From NCBI GenBank assembly GCA_922989275.2, contig OV277872.1, positions 25,436,119 to 25,500,118 on the forward strand: a stretch of DNA of 64,000 nt, given 5' to 3'. Position numbers and translations under genes: made by a program. Positions 40,022-50,379 of the stretch are shown here, in pieces. Numbering within the stretch: the first letter of the stretch is position 1; each line of letters begins with the position of its first letter. A model generated the notes under the pieces. It was not told the DNA's origin, made no database searches, and saw nothing but the letters and a program-made list of their open reading frames with translations. The DNA is from Gari tellinella (Eukaryota; Mollusca; Bivalvia; Cardiida; Psammobiidae).

Positions 40022-40170
40022 ACAGTGCTCTCTCTCTACAACGAGATCCTATGGAAGACACAGATTGTGTGTGTTGTTCGAAGACAGTCGTTAAAAGGAG
40101 GGGGAAATTGAGACTTTGCTTACATTTGCGTTTACAACTTGAATCCAGATCAGACGCCGCGTAACGGTCG
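40022..40170. mobile_element. MITE family F, truncated
   Basis: TACAGTGCTCTCTCTCTACA left end, GTGTGTTGTTCGAAG, TTACATTTGCGTTTACAACT, TGAATCCAGATCAGACGCCG; stops inside the first stem arm. Confidence 0.6.
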
Positions 40171-40254
40171 GTGCATTGTTGATTAATGTGATCGCCGTTT
40201 TGGGGACTGTCTTTGATATGTTTATTCATGTTTTATTTTAGATCTAACTGTAGG

Positions 40255-40378
40255 TATTTTGTCTTTTCTCGCTTTGTAGGTACATTGATGTTATTTCACG
40301 TGAAGCGCTTTTGAACGCACAACCCCTGTATGGAAAGAGCGCTATATAAATCTGGTATAACAATAATAATAATGATAT
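40255..40378 (+). mobile_element. retroelement 3' tail (AGAGCGCTATATAAAT, (AAT)n)
   Basis: AAGCGCTTTTGAACGCACAA, CCCCTGTATGGAAAGAGCGC, TATATAAATCTGG, then (AAT)n. The inverted sequence recurs at 51788-51841. The motif is a widespread LINE/SINE 3' end; no coding part is attached. Confidence 0.55.
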
Positions 40379-40403
40379 ATACATGTACATGTACAGCCAA
40401 CGA

Positions 40404-40676
40404 GAGGCATTCGTGGTCTAGCGGTAAAGCTCTGGGCTAGTAAAACAGGGGTTGCTGGATCGAGCTCTCGCTGCACCAAATAGAATTACTAATGGTCCTT
40501 AGGATAAGCCTTTTAACCGAGTTCCAATGTATCGGTGCTATACACCATGCATGTGAAAGAACTACATGTAGTTGTTTCTCCTGCCGTGGGATTCCAGACG
40601 CACCCATGCACCCACCCACTATCACAAATCAAAATGACTAACATGGAGTGGGGGCGTTCCCACAATAATAGGTCAA
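40404..40676 (+). mobile_element. tRNA-derived SINE, third type
   Basis: Perfect A box TGGTCTAGCGG (40414-40424) and a weak B box GGATCGAGCTC (40454-40464). The body has CTAATGGTCCTTAGGATAAG and GTTCCAATGTATCGGTGCTA. The 3' end is uncertain. Confidence 0.5.
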
Positions 40677-40857
40677 TGTTGATCTCGAGAGATGTTAATT
40701 CTACCTACCTGACTTTAAAGTCAATCTTGGATTACCCAATAGTTCGTTTCTAGTTTTGAAAGCATGCTTGAAAATAAAGGAACACTTTATTTCATCACCT
40801 GTACCACGGAGGACTCCTCCGTGCCAGTACGCAGGAACAGGTTAAACAATATACATG

Positions 40858-41068
40858 TACAGACTTTAAACCTCTCTATTACGACCATTAAAATAAGGCT
40901 AAAAGATTTATGAAAGACATGTGGTAGCTTGAAGCAAGGTGAAAATGAAACAGAAAGGCCCCTGTAGGAGTTTTGTTTTACTTTCAAACTGCTTAAAACA
41001 GCCGCCTGCCTTAAACACAAAATAATAAGCATTGTCCAGTTGTCGCTATTTAGAGAGGTTACCAGTAT
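40858..41068. mobile_element. MITE family D
   Basis: TACAGACTTTAAACCTCTCT left, TTTAGAGAGGTTACCAGTA right. Core I GCTTGAAGCAAGGTGAAAAT..GGCCCCTGTAGGAG..TTTACTTTCAAACTGCTTAA. Confidence 0.7.
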
Positions 41069-41215
41069 GCTTCCCAATCAGAAGGTGCGGTTGCATAAGA
41101 ATATAAGGCGAAAGGGAGAGGAAAAGATGATCATTAGCGAGACGAGACCAAGGAACAATTCAGACTCCATTCTGAAAGTGACTTAGTGTTCTGTTGACGA
41201 TTGTTTTACATGTAA

Positions 41216-41442
41216 CGCATTCACTCCTGAAACTTTTAATGGACGATTCAAATTTCCAATTACATCTAGTTCCTTAATGACTATTTAGGGTGATTGCAAA
41301 ATGACAAACAATGTAGACCCTGATCATAGGGCCCCTCTTATTAGGGTCTGTACTATTTGCAAAGGGAACGTGTACTCTTTAAAGGTTCACTGTTTGTTAA
41401 TGACCAGTAAACGTGTCGCTAGGGTTGAATGAATGTTTTAAC
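41216..41442. mobile_element. MITE family E
   Basis: AACGCATTCACTCCTGAAAC, GACAAACAATGTAGACCCTG..GGGCCCCTCTTATTAGGGTC, TGCAAAGGGAACGTGTAC, CGCTAGGGTTGAATGAATG. The second arm is shortened. Confidence 0.65.
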
Positions 41443-41602
41443 GCATTCATCCCTGACACTTAAAAAGACAGCTCCCAACAAACCTAATCTTATTTACAAT
41501 GTACAAAGGTACAAAAGTATTTTTTGTCAGTAGTTGCTTTTCATACACGTTTTTCAATATGTTTTTGTTATACATGTTCTTCTTTATCTCATTTCCTGTC
41601 TT

Positions 41603-41852
41603 TACAGTGGAGAATCTGTTATTCTTTCCCGTTTAAACGCAAACGTACGCAAACGCAAAACACTAAAACGTAGAAAAGAACAACTTTTGGACAATTCTGA
41701 TAATTCTTGTTTATCTTGGTGGCAAACAGTTTGGAGCCAGATCAGACGCCGGGTTACCCGGCGTCTGATCTGGCTCCAAACTGTTTGCACTGCAAATAAT
41801 AGTTTTAGCGTAAACGCGTTTATTGGGAAAGAATAACAGATTCTCCACTGTA
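41603..41852. mobile_element. MITE family C, complete, perfect hairpin
   Basis: Ends TACAGTGGAGAATCTG / CAGATTCTCCACTGTA. Stem 41723-41753 pairs perfectly with 41757-41787, loop TTA. Similar frames across C copies (RRRVTRRLI-type) are translations of the repeat. Confidence 0.9.
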
Positions 41853-42059
41853 CATGTACCTGTTGCTTTATCTCTCTTAAGCATCCCAGGGGAAGGAGCA
41901 TCAGAAATAAACTGGATTTCACAAAAGATACTTTTTAGATTTTAATATTATCTGCTTTACCGAACCACGCTTAGATTGTACATAATTAAACGAAACTTTG
42001 CAACTCTCATGTAAATTTGCACAACCTTATAGAAGGGATAGAACAAACCACGGTGGTGG

Positions 42060-42095
42060 ATTACTACTACAACAACAACAACAACAACAACAAGA
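42060..42095. repeat. (TAC)n(AAC)n microsatellite
   Basis: TACTACTACAACAACAACAA and further AAC units. Confidence 0.85.
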
Positions 42096-42278
42096 CTTTT
42101 ATTTCTCAGATCATTATCATGACATATGAGAAAGGGAAATCTGTGACAATATTAATGTGAATTTTTTTTCTCCCATCCAAGGTCGGATATCGAATGAGGT
42201 TTCAGAAAGGGCTGTGTTATTCAATATCGTATACTCGATTCCGACCTGGATGGGCCAAAAGAGCTCCGCATTATTAAG

Positions 42279-42882
42279 GTGCACAAACAGCTAATGTATT
42301 TATTTAACGAACTGGTTCACTCACGACTTTTAGACCTTGAACGTTTATGTGATGAATCAATTTGGGTTAAAGCTAACCTAAAATGTGAATCGTATTTAAT
42401 CTTAAAAATAAGTACTAAGAAATATTCTATAGCAATCTGGATGAATCTCTTTCTGAACTTAATTTAAACGATAAAAGAGGATTCTGGAAGATTATACGCC
42501 ATTTTGTTAAAAAAGGTATCCTCTTCGTCATTGCCACCATATTATGTATACAACATTACCTGATGGTACTTTAAATTATTCTATTACCATGCAAGAAAAG
42601 GCAGACTGTTTAAATGACTAATTTTCTTCAATTTCGTCAATGACACTGTACTTAACAGTTTTATCACAAAATAAACCAATATTTGGACAATATTATTATT
42701 TCTAAAACTGAACTCCAAGACATTTTGATAGGTCTAAAAGTAAATAAAGCAAGTGTTCCGATTTGATAAGTCATAAAATGCTAAAAGATTACTGTTTCTA
42801 AGTCACTTACAACTTTATTTAATCGATCATTAAATGAACACTCATTTCCTGACTCATGGAAACTTGCTTTTGTTACACCCAT
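42279..42882 (+). pseudogene. decayed non-LTR reverse transcriptase fragment
   Basis: Several frames give, in order, ELNLNDKRGFWKIIRHFVKK, SSSSLPPYYV, TMQEKADCLND, SKTELQDILIGLKVNKA, SHKMLK and SLTTLFNRSLNEHSFPDSWK then LAFVTP. These are the hallmarks of the region before and at the start of the reverse transcriptase domain in jockey/CR1-type LINEs. Frameshifts and stops break it at least four times, and the catalytic YADD part is absent. It differs from the RTE-like element at 25343. Confidence 0.75.
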
Positions 42883-42889
42883 ATTCTAC

Positions 42890-43743
42890 GTCGGAAAATG
42901 TCCTCTGGGTAACCTTTTAGAGGGGGTATTTTTCGTCATTACACCGGAACCTTCGATTAGCATTATCGAACTGAAGCAAACGATTGTATTCATTTCTTGG
43001 CAATATTTAGGAGTAGCTTATCGTGGTAGCACTGTGTTTTTCACATTTTCTGGACATCTACCCCGTTTCAGGCGAAAAGTATAAATCTAGTGACAAATCC
43101 ATTGACACCATTGTAATAAATCATTTCCCTTCTTAGAATAGGATATGTTTCGTAGAAATCGGATTGAAAATAAAATACTTACATTTGATTCAAGTTCCGA
43201 GTCGAGGTTTCACGTTGACAGTGTTGCTGCTAGTTGTACCCAAAATGTACGTCACATACCATGTGGTATGGTCGCCATGGAAATTCTGGATCTTCTTGCA
43301 AACAACGCGCCTTGCTGACGACTATTACATAGCATGCCTAAGATCATATACCCCTTCATTTCCATGACGTTGACTAAAGTTATATATTAACTAATGCAAA
43401 TAACCATTGTACCCAGGGTATAGTAATATACATGTAACTAATGTTAGGCAGCAAAAGGGGTTCATTTGGGTATAGTTTAACACCACCTGTTAGTTTAAAC
43501 ATATTTTATTTCATAATACAAACATATGTTAAAGTCATACATAGATCATTAGGATTAGAACGAAAGCAATTGCTTTTTAACTTCTTCTCCTATTTGATGG
43601 CATAATACAACCACGACTAACAAAATGTATAAAATATAACCGAAATATGGGTGATATCAGTAACTGATATTCAATATTCAATTTACAATATTGAGTCGAT
43701 CTTGCAACACGCTATTGTTCAATAGAAGAATAACGTAAATTGT
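42890..43743. other. no gene recognised
   Basis: Unique-looking sequence apart from scattered AT runs. A 67-codon frame at 43164 lacks domain or repeat similarity. Confidence 0.4.
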
Positions 43744-43992
43744 TACAGTGGAGAATCTGTTATTCTTTCCCGTTTAAACGCAAACGTACGCAAACGCAAA
43801 GCACTAAAACGTAGAAAAGAACAACTTTTGGACAATTCTGATAATTCTTGTTTATCTTGGTGGTAAACAGTTTGGAGCCTGATCAGACGCCGGATTACCC
43901 GGCGTCTGATCTGGCTCCAAACTGTTTGCACTGCAAATAATAGTTTTAGCGTAAACGCGTTTATTGGGAAAGAATAACAGATTCTCCACTGA
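43744..43992. mobile_element. MITE family C, complete
   Basis: TACAGTGGAGAATCTG / CAGATTCTCCACTG(A). Stem GGAGCCTGATCAGACGCCGG ATTACCCGGCGTCTGATCTGG. Confidence 0.88.
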
Positions 43993-44118
43993 ATATATTG
44001 AGTTCTCTGGATTAGTTTTATTCTGTATAAAGCAGTTAATATCATGAAATGGATTTGATACTTCACTGAGCGTGTTTTTTTTTACACAAGATCGACTGCA
44101 CATATGTGAAATATGCTG

Positions 44119-44368
44119 TACAGTGGAGAATTTGTTATTCTTTCCCAATAAACGCGTTTACGCTAAAACTATAATTTCCCATACAAACAGTTTGGAGCCA
44201 GATCAGACGCCGGTTAATCCGGCGTCTGATCAGGCTCCAAACTGTTTGCCACCAAGATAAAGATGAATTATCAGAATTGTCAAAAAGTTGTACTGATCTA
44301 CGTTTTAGTGCTTTGCGTTTGCGTACGTTTGCGTTTAAACTGGAAAGAATAACAGATTCTCCACTGTA
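44119..44368. mobile_element. MITE family C, complete, opposite orientation
   Basis: TACAGTGGAGAATTTG / CAGATTCTCCACTGTA. Stem GGAGCCAGATCAGACGCCGG TTAATCCGGCGTCTGATCAGG. It is 126 bp from the preceding C copy, and the two form an inverted pair. Confidence 0.88.
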
Positions 44369-44459
44369 GATAAAGTTTAAACCACCTGTTAAACATTCTG
44401 CAATGTTATTACTGTAAAACACATCAAAACGAACTTGATATGCGGTTACGTTTTGTGTA

Positions 44460-44604
44460 TTTAACACAGGTTTTCTGTTTAAAGCGATATGAATATAACA
44501 CAGAGAGCCACTGCTTTACTTTAATCTTGCTTTAAGCTGTCATTTGTCTTTGAAGCCATGCAATAAACTTCATTTTAGTGGATACAATTGAGGTTCTACT
44601 TTAC
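44460..44604. repeat. family D fragment
   Basis: GTTTAAAGCGATATGAATAT, GCTTTACTTTAATCTTGCTT, TAAGCTGTCATTTGTC, TTTTAGTGGATAC, GAGGTTCTACTTTA. Confidence 0.5.
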
Positions 44605-44693
44605 TTGTCTTCTGCATTTTTGTTACCGAATTCATTTTAAATCATAATATTTTCTTTTCTTTTATAACAACAGCAAAAAAAAAACACAACTAA

Positions 44694-44775
44694 AAACCCT
44701 TATCCTATTACTGTCAAAGGCGCCAAAAAGCGAATTAGCAAACAATTTGGGTCCTGATCAGACACCGTGTAAAGT
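44694..44775. repeat. family B left-half fragment
   Basis: AACCCTTATCCTATTACTGT, AAAGGCGCCAAAAAGCG, GCAAACAATTTGGGTCCTGA, TCAGACACCGTGTAAAG. Confidence 0.55.
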
Positions 44776-44928
44776 TTAATAAGTTTAATCCCTCTTGTCT
44801 GGAGTTCTGTACATCGTAGTAATATGTGTATTATCTTTTAATGTATATTATTATAAATATTAAATCTGATCGAATAATGCTGAATGAAAGAGTTCATTGG
44901 GCTCTTGAGCTGCTTTAAAATTACTGGT

Positions 44929-45168
44929 TAACCCTTTCAATCCTAAATATCTCTTGTGGGTATTTATTATCCTTTTGGACTCTTCTATTACAAACATTTT
45001 GAACCAGTCTACTGTTGCATTTTTGATATGACAACAAAAAACAATGAAAATATCAACAGTGCAGATCCTGATCAGAGGGCTCCTATTGGAGCCCTCTGAT
45101 CAGGGTATACACTGTTTGCATATGGAATCAGTAATCTCTACAGAGGGCTGTAGGGTTGAAAGGGTTAA
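44929..45168. mobile_element. MITE family E, complete
   Basis: Ends TTAACCCTTTCAATCCTAAA / GTAGGGTTGAAAGGGTTAA. Hairpin CAGTGCAGATCCTGATCAGA..GGGCTCCTATTGGAGCCC..TGATCAGGGTATACACTG. Confidence 0.8.
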
Positions 45169-45817
45169 AAGAAAATGCACTGTAGCTGTTGTTTTTGGCA
45201 TTCTCTAGTCATATAAGCAGCTGTGTCCTGTGTTGGAATAACTGCCAGTTAGATATAAAATTGCTATAACAACTTAATTATTATCTATGAAACCTGTCAG
45301 ATTACAACAGAATTCGTTTCATAACAATTATGCTGAGTCAGATCATTTTTCCCCAAGAGATAACTAACCAGGAACTTGCACTTCTTGACGCATGGGACAA
45401 ATTCTCTTATTTTGAATTTCGATCCATTCTGTCTTCCGTTAATGTGGCATTTTCAAACAAATTTGTGCATTATATCTGGAAGTAATGTTCCGTTAACGCT
45501 GCAGACGATATTTGCGCAGTTTCCCGCGTATGAACGGAACACCCACGTTTCTTCACAAATGAAACATAGGACATTGAATTTTATACTGATCATTACTAGT
45601 AATGACGACTCATTTTAATCGCCTTTTGTATATTCTTAAATATAAACTCATTAGGATATTCAGCAATCTTGGGCGTTCATTTTGATAAATAACACTAGTA
45701 TTGTTCTTAATCTTTACATGCTTTGAAAGGCACAATGGACGATCATGTGAGCATATTTCAGAGGGGGAACTTTATGTCACTCAATTAGGGTACTGAAACC
45801 AATAACGCGTTTTAATG
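45169..45817. other. no gene recognised
   Basis: Low repeat content by eye. An 80-codon frame at 45376-45618 has no recognisable domain or signal; it may be a diverged or spurious exon. Confidence 0.35.
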
Positions 45818-46055
45818 TACAGTGGAGAAAACGTTATTCTTTCCCAATAAACGCGTTTACGCTAAAACTATTATTTCCTATACAAACAGTTTGGAGCCAG
45901 ATCAGACGCCGGGTAACCAGGCTCCAAACAGTTTGCCACCAAGATAAAGATGAATTATCAGAATTGTCAAGAAGTTGTACTTTTCTACGTTTTGGTGTGT
46001 TGCGTTTGCGTACGTTTGCGTTTAAACGGGAACGAATAACAGATTCTCCACTGTA
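45818..46055. mobile_element. MITE family C, hairpin second arm shortened
   Basis: TACAGTGGAGAAAACG / CAGATTCTCCACTGTA. CAAACAGTTTGGAGCCAGAT..GACGCCGGGTAACCAGGCTC CAAACAGTTTG: the return arm lacks CGGCGTCTGAT. Confidence 0.82.
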
Positions 46056-46069
46056 CCTTCTCCACAGTG

Positions 46070-46205
46070 TGTTCTGTTGCTTTTTTTTGTTGCATGGTTA
46101 TTAATTTTCTGTCAAACTGTCTGTCATTTTAATACATATGTTCTGCCCTCGTGGGCTTTTAAGCTGAATTGAATATTTGAATAAAACTTGAAACTTATTT
46201 CAAGT
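46070..46205 (+). mobile_element. LINE 3' end fragment
   Basis: TTCTGCCCTCGTGGGCTTTT, AAGCTGAATTGAATATTTGA, ATAAAACTTGAAAC. The GCCC..GGGC stem and tail style match LINE 3' ends; no coding part. Confidence 0.45.
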
Positions 46206-46619
46206 TTAAAACGTGACTAAGCCATGTTTTAACTTTGAAGTACAAAATAGTTGTATGCTTTTCGACTAAAGCTAGCTCGAGACATGGACGTTTGACTGTA
46301 TTTTAAGCTGGAAAAACTTAATAGCAATTATAAAAAAATATGGATTTTGTTCAGACGCCGAATAATTCGAAGACTGATCCTAATCCAAAATGTTTGCAAA
46401 TTATTAACGTCGTGCTGAACAGATACATGGTTACGTTCAATATATCATTATGTATGCATGGAAATTAAAAAATACTTATTGCATGTGGGGTTGGCTGCAT
46501 TTTAAATCAGATTTGAGAAAAGAGATGAAAGAATTATGCAAATATCACAATTTACCCAGTATACTATTTGGGTAATGAATTGAGATTATGTAGGTCAGAG
46601 AAACTAGTGTTAAACCTGT

Positions 46620-46812
46620 TTCTGCTGGTAGCGATTTCACTGTTTATTGTAAAACAGTTTGGATCCAGATCAGACGCCGCGTAACGCGGCGTCTGATCTG
46701 GATCCAATCTGTTTGACACTTTTCTTTAGATTTCTTTACTTCAAAATGTATTAATCTAAATTTTACAAATTTTGCAGACGACAACGTCGAAGCAGACGGT
46801 ATCAAAGGATAA
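46620..46812. mobile_element. MITE family B
   Basis: GTAGCGATTTCACTGTTTAT, AACAGTTTGGATCCAGATCA..GCCGCGTAACGCGGC..TGATCTGGATCCAATCTGTT, GCAGACGACAACGTCGAAGC, ATCAAAGGATAAG. Confidence 0.7.
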
Positions 46813-47023
46813 GTCGCTTTTGTAACGCGTTAACACTAAAACTATTATTTCTTTTGCAAACAGTTTAAACCAGATCAGACGCCAGGTAACCCGGCGTCTG
46901 ACCAGGTTCCAAATTGTTTGCCACGCAGATAAAATAAAATAGGTAGGAATTTCAAAATGTTATTATTTTCTACATTTTAATGCAATGAGTTTCGTTTGCA
47001 TAGAACAATATTTTCTCTACTGT
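46813..47023. mobile_element. MITE family C, truncated left
   Basis: TAACGCGTTAACACTAAAAC, GCAAACAGTTTAAACCAGAT..GACGCCAGGTAACCCGGCGT, CAGGTTCCAAATTGTTTGCC, right end ATTTTCTCTACTGTA. Confidence 0.65.
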
Positions 47024-47151
47024 ATGAATGTAAGGAATGCATGACGCCATGAGTGGGTGATCCGGTTCGTTTGAGTCTTACCGTTCTCTTCTGGTGGCCA
47101 GGGTGGATAATATCGTCCCGGCATCCAACTGAGGATCAAATTAGGTTTTAA

Positions 47152-47397
47152 CCCATTGAGCCATAGTTTGGCACATACCCGTCCTTTACAATCATTGTAC
47201 CTGTGAAGAGTAAATATGTCATATGCAAACAATGTAGACCCTAATCATAGGACTTCTACAAGAGCATTCTTACCAGAGTCTTCACTGTTTGCTATTTAAC
47301 CATATATTTTGCTTAAAATACGGTTAAATAGTCCCAAACGGACTAGACTTAATTCGAAACTAGAATCTTTGAAGTTTAAGGGCTAAATGAGTTAATA
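47152..47397. mobile_element. MITE family E
   Basis: TTAACCCATTGAGCCATAGT, CAATCATTGTACCTGTGAAG, ATGCAAACAATGTAGACCCT, CCAGAGTCTTCACTGTTTGC, TTTGAAGTTTAAGGGCTAAA, GAGTTAA. Confidence 0.65.
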
Positions 47398-47444
47398 GGA
47401 TTAAACTTACTTTCCTGAATTTAAACCGCCTTAAAGTGCAACAA

Positions 47445-47653
47445 CATGTATGCACGACTTGACTTACATTTGCAAACAGTTTGAATCCAGATCAGACGCC
47501 GCGTAATGCGGAGTCTAGTCTGGACCCCGTTCAAACTGTTTATCGCTCGTCTTTATGTTTCTTTTGATAAAAAAATCTACTATGTAATTTTTGATTTAAT
47601 AAAACACAGCAGACAACGATTTGAAGCAGACGATAGTGCAGTGAACGGGTTAA
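47445..47653. mobile_element. MITE family B/F hybrid-like
   Basis: TTACATTTGCAAACAGTTTG, AATCCAGATCAGACGCCGCG TAATGCGGAGTCTAGTCTGG, GTTTATCGCTCGTC (F-like flank), GCAGACAACGATTTGAAGCA, GCAGTGAACGGGTTAA. Confidence 0.65.
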
Positions 47654-47689
47654 TCTTTCTCTTCCAATGACTAGTTCAGAAGCATTTGA

Positions 47690-48008
47690 AATCAGTAAAG
47701 ATCCAGAGCAGACGCCGAGTTACTCGGTGACTGAACAGAATTTAATTTGTTTGACCCTCATATCAACGTTTCTTCTGCCAGACTATACAATTATAAGTTA
47801 CACTCTTATCGTGTTCAGCGCGTCTTGGCAAGATTTTACAAACAATTTTGATTTGGATTAGACGCCACGTGACGCTGCGTCTAATCTGGATCCAAACTGT
47901 TTGGCACTTATGCTCAACTTTTCTTCAGCTTAAATAGATTAAATTTTGATTTTGATATTTTGCCCAGTAGACAAATTTGAAGCAATTGAGCAAGATAAGG
48001 GATAAAAC
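47690..48008. repeat. two decayed family B hairpins
   Basis: 47697-47755: GATCCAGAGCAGACGCCGAG TTACTCGGTGACTGAACAG. 47838-47910: ACAATTTTGATTTGGATTAG..ACGCCACGTGACGCTGCGTC, TAATCTGGATCCAAACTGTT. Then AATTTGAAGCAATTGAGCAA. Confidence 0.55.
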
Positions 48009-48051
48009 CATCGCGGATATGGGCTTACGTGCAAATGGAAAGACTATAAAA

Positions 48052-48392
48052 GTACAGCGCTGAATCCCTACAACGCCCCCCCCCCCCCCAACAACGATTC
48101 CCTCCTTACAACGAAAATTGCCCCTCTCCTCCCAAACAAGATAATTATGTCCAACCTATGCACGGCTGCAATGTCGTCTGCTGCTTTTTAAAAATTACAT
48201 GATGGTCATTTTGACAGAAAAAATGTATTGACTAGTGACAAACAGCTTGAATCCAGATCAGACGCCGCGTGACGCGCCATCTGAAATGGATTCAATCTGT
48301 TTGCAAACGTAAGCGAATTACCCTCCCTAAAACGACTCCGAACAATGCATTTTGTCTCCCATTAGGTGTCGTTAAAAAGAGGGAGAGCTGTA
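48052..48392. mobile_element. MITE family F
   Basis: Ends TACAGCGCTGAATCCCTACA / TTAAAAAGAGGGAGAGCTGTA. Core II ACAAACAGCTTGAATCCAGA..GACGCCGCGTGACGCG, second arm diverged (GAAATGGATTCAATCTGTTT). A 15-base C run at 48077-48091 lies in the left flank. Confidence 0.72.
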
Positions 48393-48459
48393 CAAGCAAT
48401 TTGTGCGATCATCTAGAACCTGGAGTTTACTAGAATTGCACAATCAGTGTAAAGCTGCA

Positions 48460-48838
48460 CAACTTTTACATATGCAATCAATTTGCACCCAGATCAGACG
48501 ACGACGCGTATCAGGATCCAAATTGATTGACGTTAAGCACGGTGTTGGAACCAATTGCCGTAACGTCAAAAACGTCAAAAATCGACGGAAAGTCGGTTAG
48601 TCTGTTTTCATCGCAAAACTTGCTTATAACATGGGAAGATAAACTGAACCAAACGAACATGAGAATGACCATAATGTCAATATTATAGTTCTTTTTTTTT
48701 ACTCTACTCAGTTAGATTCTGTTTCTAACATATGCAAATCATTACGATATTTCTTCAATCAATATGGATATACCTAAAATAATAAAGGAAGACGACAAAT
48801 GTTTAAAGCAGATGGCGTCATGGCAGTAAAGGGGCTAA
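48460..48838. repeat. family B remnants
   Basis: TATGCAATCAATTTGCACCC, AGATCAGACGACGACGCG TATCAGGATCCAAATTGATT (48476-48531), and the B right end GGAAGACGACAAATGTTTAA, GTCATGGCAGTAAAGGGGCT (48788-48836). Confidence 0.5.
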
Positions 48839-48959
48839 AGTATTAATTTTGTAGACCGACAACTGTAAAGCGAAGGATACGAAGGGATTGAAAGGGGTTA
48901 GAAACACGTCCCTGGTCATTATCTATGTACAGTCTTCAAAATCATAGATAAGCAGAAAT

Positions 48960-49165
48960 TTTGCCATAATAGTTTACAGTGATAACTGTGTTAAACGGAT
49001 ATTTGACATATACCAATGACATGCTTCAATACAGGTGACAGCTTAATGCGGAACAAAAGTAATACAGAAAGCTCCTTTAGGAGCTTTCTGCATATCTTTT
49101 GTCAAGCATTAAATAGTCACTTGTCTTTTTTGGATGTTGCATGATTATTTAATAAGATTTTAGTC
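48960..49165. mobile_element. MITE family D, ends decayed
   Basis: TACAGGTGACAGCTTAATGC, AAAGTAATACAGAAAGCTCC TTTAGGAGCTTTCTGCATAT, TTTGTCAAGCATTAAATAG, TCACTTGTC. Confidence 0.6.
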
Positions 49166-49282
49166 ATTGTTACTACTGATGCTAAACACAGGTTTTATTG
49201 TTGCAGAACTGACATGAGTTCAGTAACGAAATCGTTTATCGTCGTTGGCCATCGATTGTGAGATGACTACCGGTCTGAAATA

Positions 49283-49519
49283 CCGTTGAGAAAACGCTAT
49301 TCTTCCGTTCAAACGCAAACGTATTGCATTGAAATATAGAAACAAATATTTTTGGACAATTCTGACTACCAGTTTTAATCTGAGTGGCAAACAGTTTGGA
49401 ACCTGATCAGACGCCGGGTTGACCGGCGTCTGGTCTGGCTCCATACTGTTTTCAATGAAAAACAATAGTTTAAGCGTAAACGCGTTTACAGGGAAATAGA
49501 ACGTTTTCTCTACTGTACT
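49283..49519. mobile_element. MITE family C
   Basis: ACCGTTGAGAAAACGC left, AACGTTTTCTCTACTGTA right. Stem CAAACAGTTTGGAACCTGAT..GACGCCGGGTTGACCGGCGT..GGTCTGGCTCCATACTG. Confidence 0.75.
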
Positions 49520-49641
49520 CTGCACGCTGCACACGGGGCACACACTGCTAACGTTAACCGCAAACAGTGGCAACAGAACACGATACAGTTAAGCGAATCT
49601 CATGTAAACAAGCCTAGGATACAAATACGACCACGCCGAAA

Positions 49642-49869
49642 ATGTTCTTAAGGCTAAAACATTCCTGTTTTCTGTTCGCTGCGTTTCTACATATTGTTAT
49701 AGTGACGGGCGACTTCGATTGCCTATGCAACTACAATGTGGAAACTAAAGTGTACTGGAGTGCCAGTTCTAACGCGAGTCTTATTGGTTACATGTACGAG
49801 TTCGATTGCAAGGCCCTCTACATGATGAACATTACTGGGGACTTCTTTTCCGTCCAAATAAATAACAAG
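49642..49869 (+). CDS. secreted protein, first coding exon, possible SH3b-like domain
   Basis: ATG at 49642; residues 1-22 are a signal peptide (MFLRLKHSCFLFAAFLHIVI start), followed by GDFDCLCNYNVET. The pattern VYWSASSNASLIGYMYEFDC..DFFSVQINNK (37-76) resembles the early strands of SH3b-like domains (VYSSAS..S.VIGYLYEGDC..W..VQ..GKVGY). Cys27, Cys29 and Cys56 could form disulfides; NAS (44) and NIT (63) are glycosylation sites. At 49869 the reading frame meets AAG/GTACGT, an excellent donor in phase 0, so the exon probably ends there; the frame itself runs on to a stop at 49944. I could not identify the next exon. Function unknown; family link is tentative. Confidence 0.5.
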
Positions 49870-50126
49870 GTACGTATCATACGGAAAATACTCCTCAAAG
49901 TCGACGAGGGCTCATCAAGGCGATTAACTTTATTAATTGAATAACGCTCAATATCGGCAGGGGAAGAAACTAAAATTAACAATTACACGCGCTTTCCGCT
50001 TTTAAGCTTGCCTAATCGAAGGATGGGAAGGGGTGGGCTTATGACATCACCTCGGCGTCAGCGTTGGTTTAAGTTTTTTTTCGGCTGATTTCTCATGGTT
50101 AAAGTTTTGGGGTAAGTGTTGGAATG

Positions 50127-50376
50127 TACAGTGGAGAATCTGTTATTCTTTCCCGTTTCAACGCAAACGTAGGCAAACGCAAAGCACTAAAATGGAGAAA
50201 AGAACAACTTTTGAACAATTCTGATAATTCTTGTTTATCTTGGTGGCAAACAGTTTGGAGCCTGATCAGACGCCGGGTTACCCGGCGTCTGATCTGGCTC
50301 CAAACTGTTTGCACTGCAAATAATAGTTTTAGCGTAAACGCGTTTATTGGGAAAGAATAACAGAATCTCAACTGTA
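50127..50376. mobile_element. MITE family C, complete, with related empty site at about 51320
   Basis: TACAGTGGAGAATCTG / CAGAATCTCAACTGTA. Stem GGAGCCTGATCAGACGCCGG..CGGCGTCTGATCTGGCTCC. The left flank AAAGTTTTGGGGTAAGTGTT GGAATGTA recurs at 51294-51322 without the element. Confidence 0.88.
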
Positions 50377-50379
50377 CTA

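Noticed and set aside
45376..45618. 80-codon open frame as a gene
   Set aside because: No domain, signal peptide or splice context; composition is not distinct from the surroundings.
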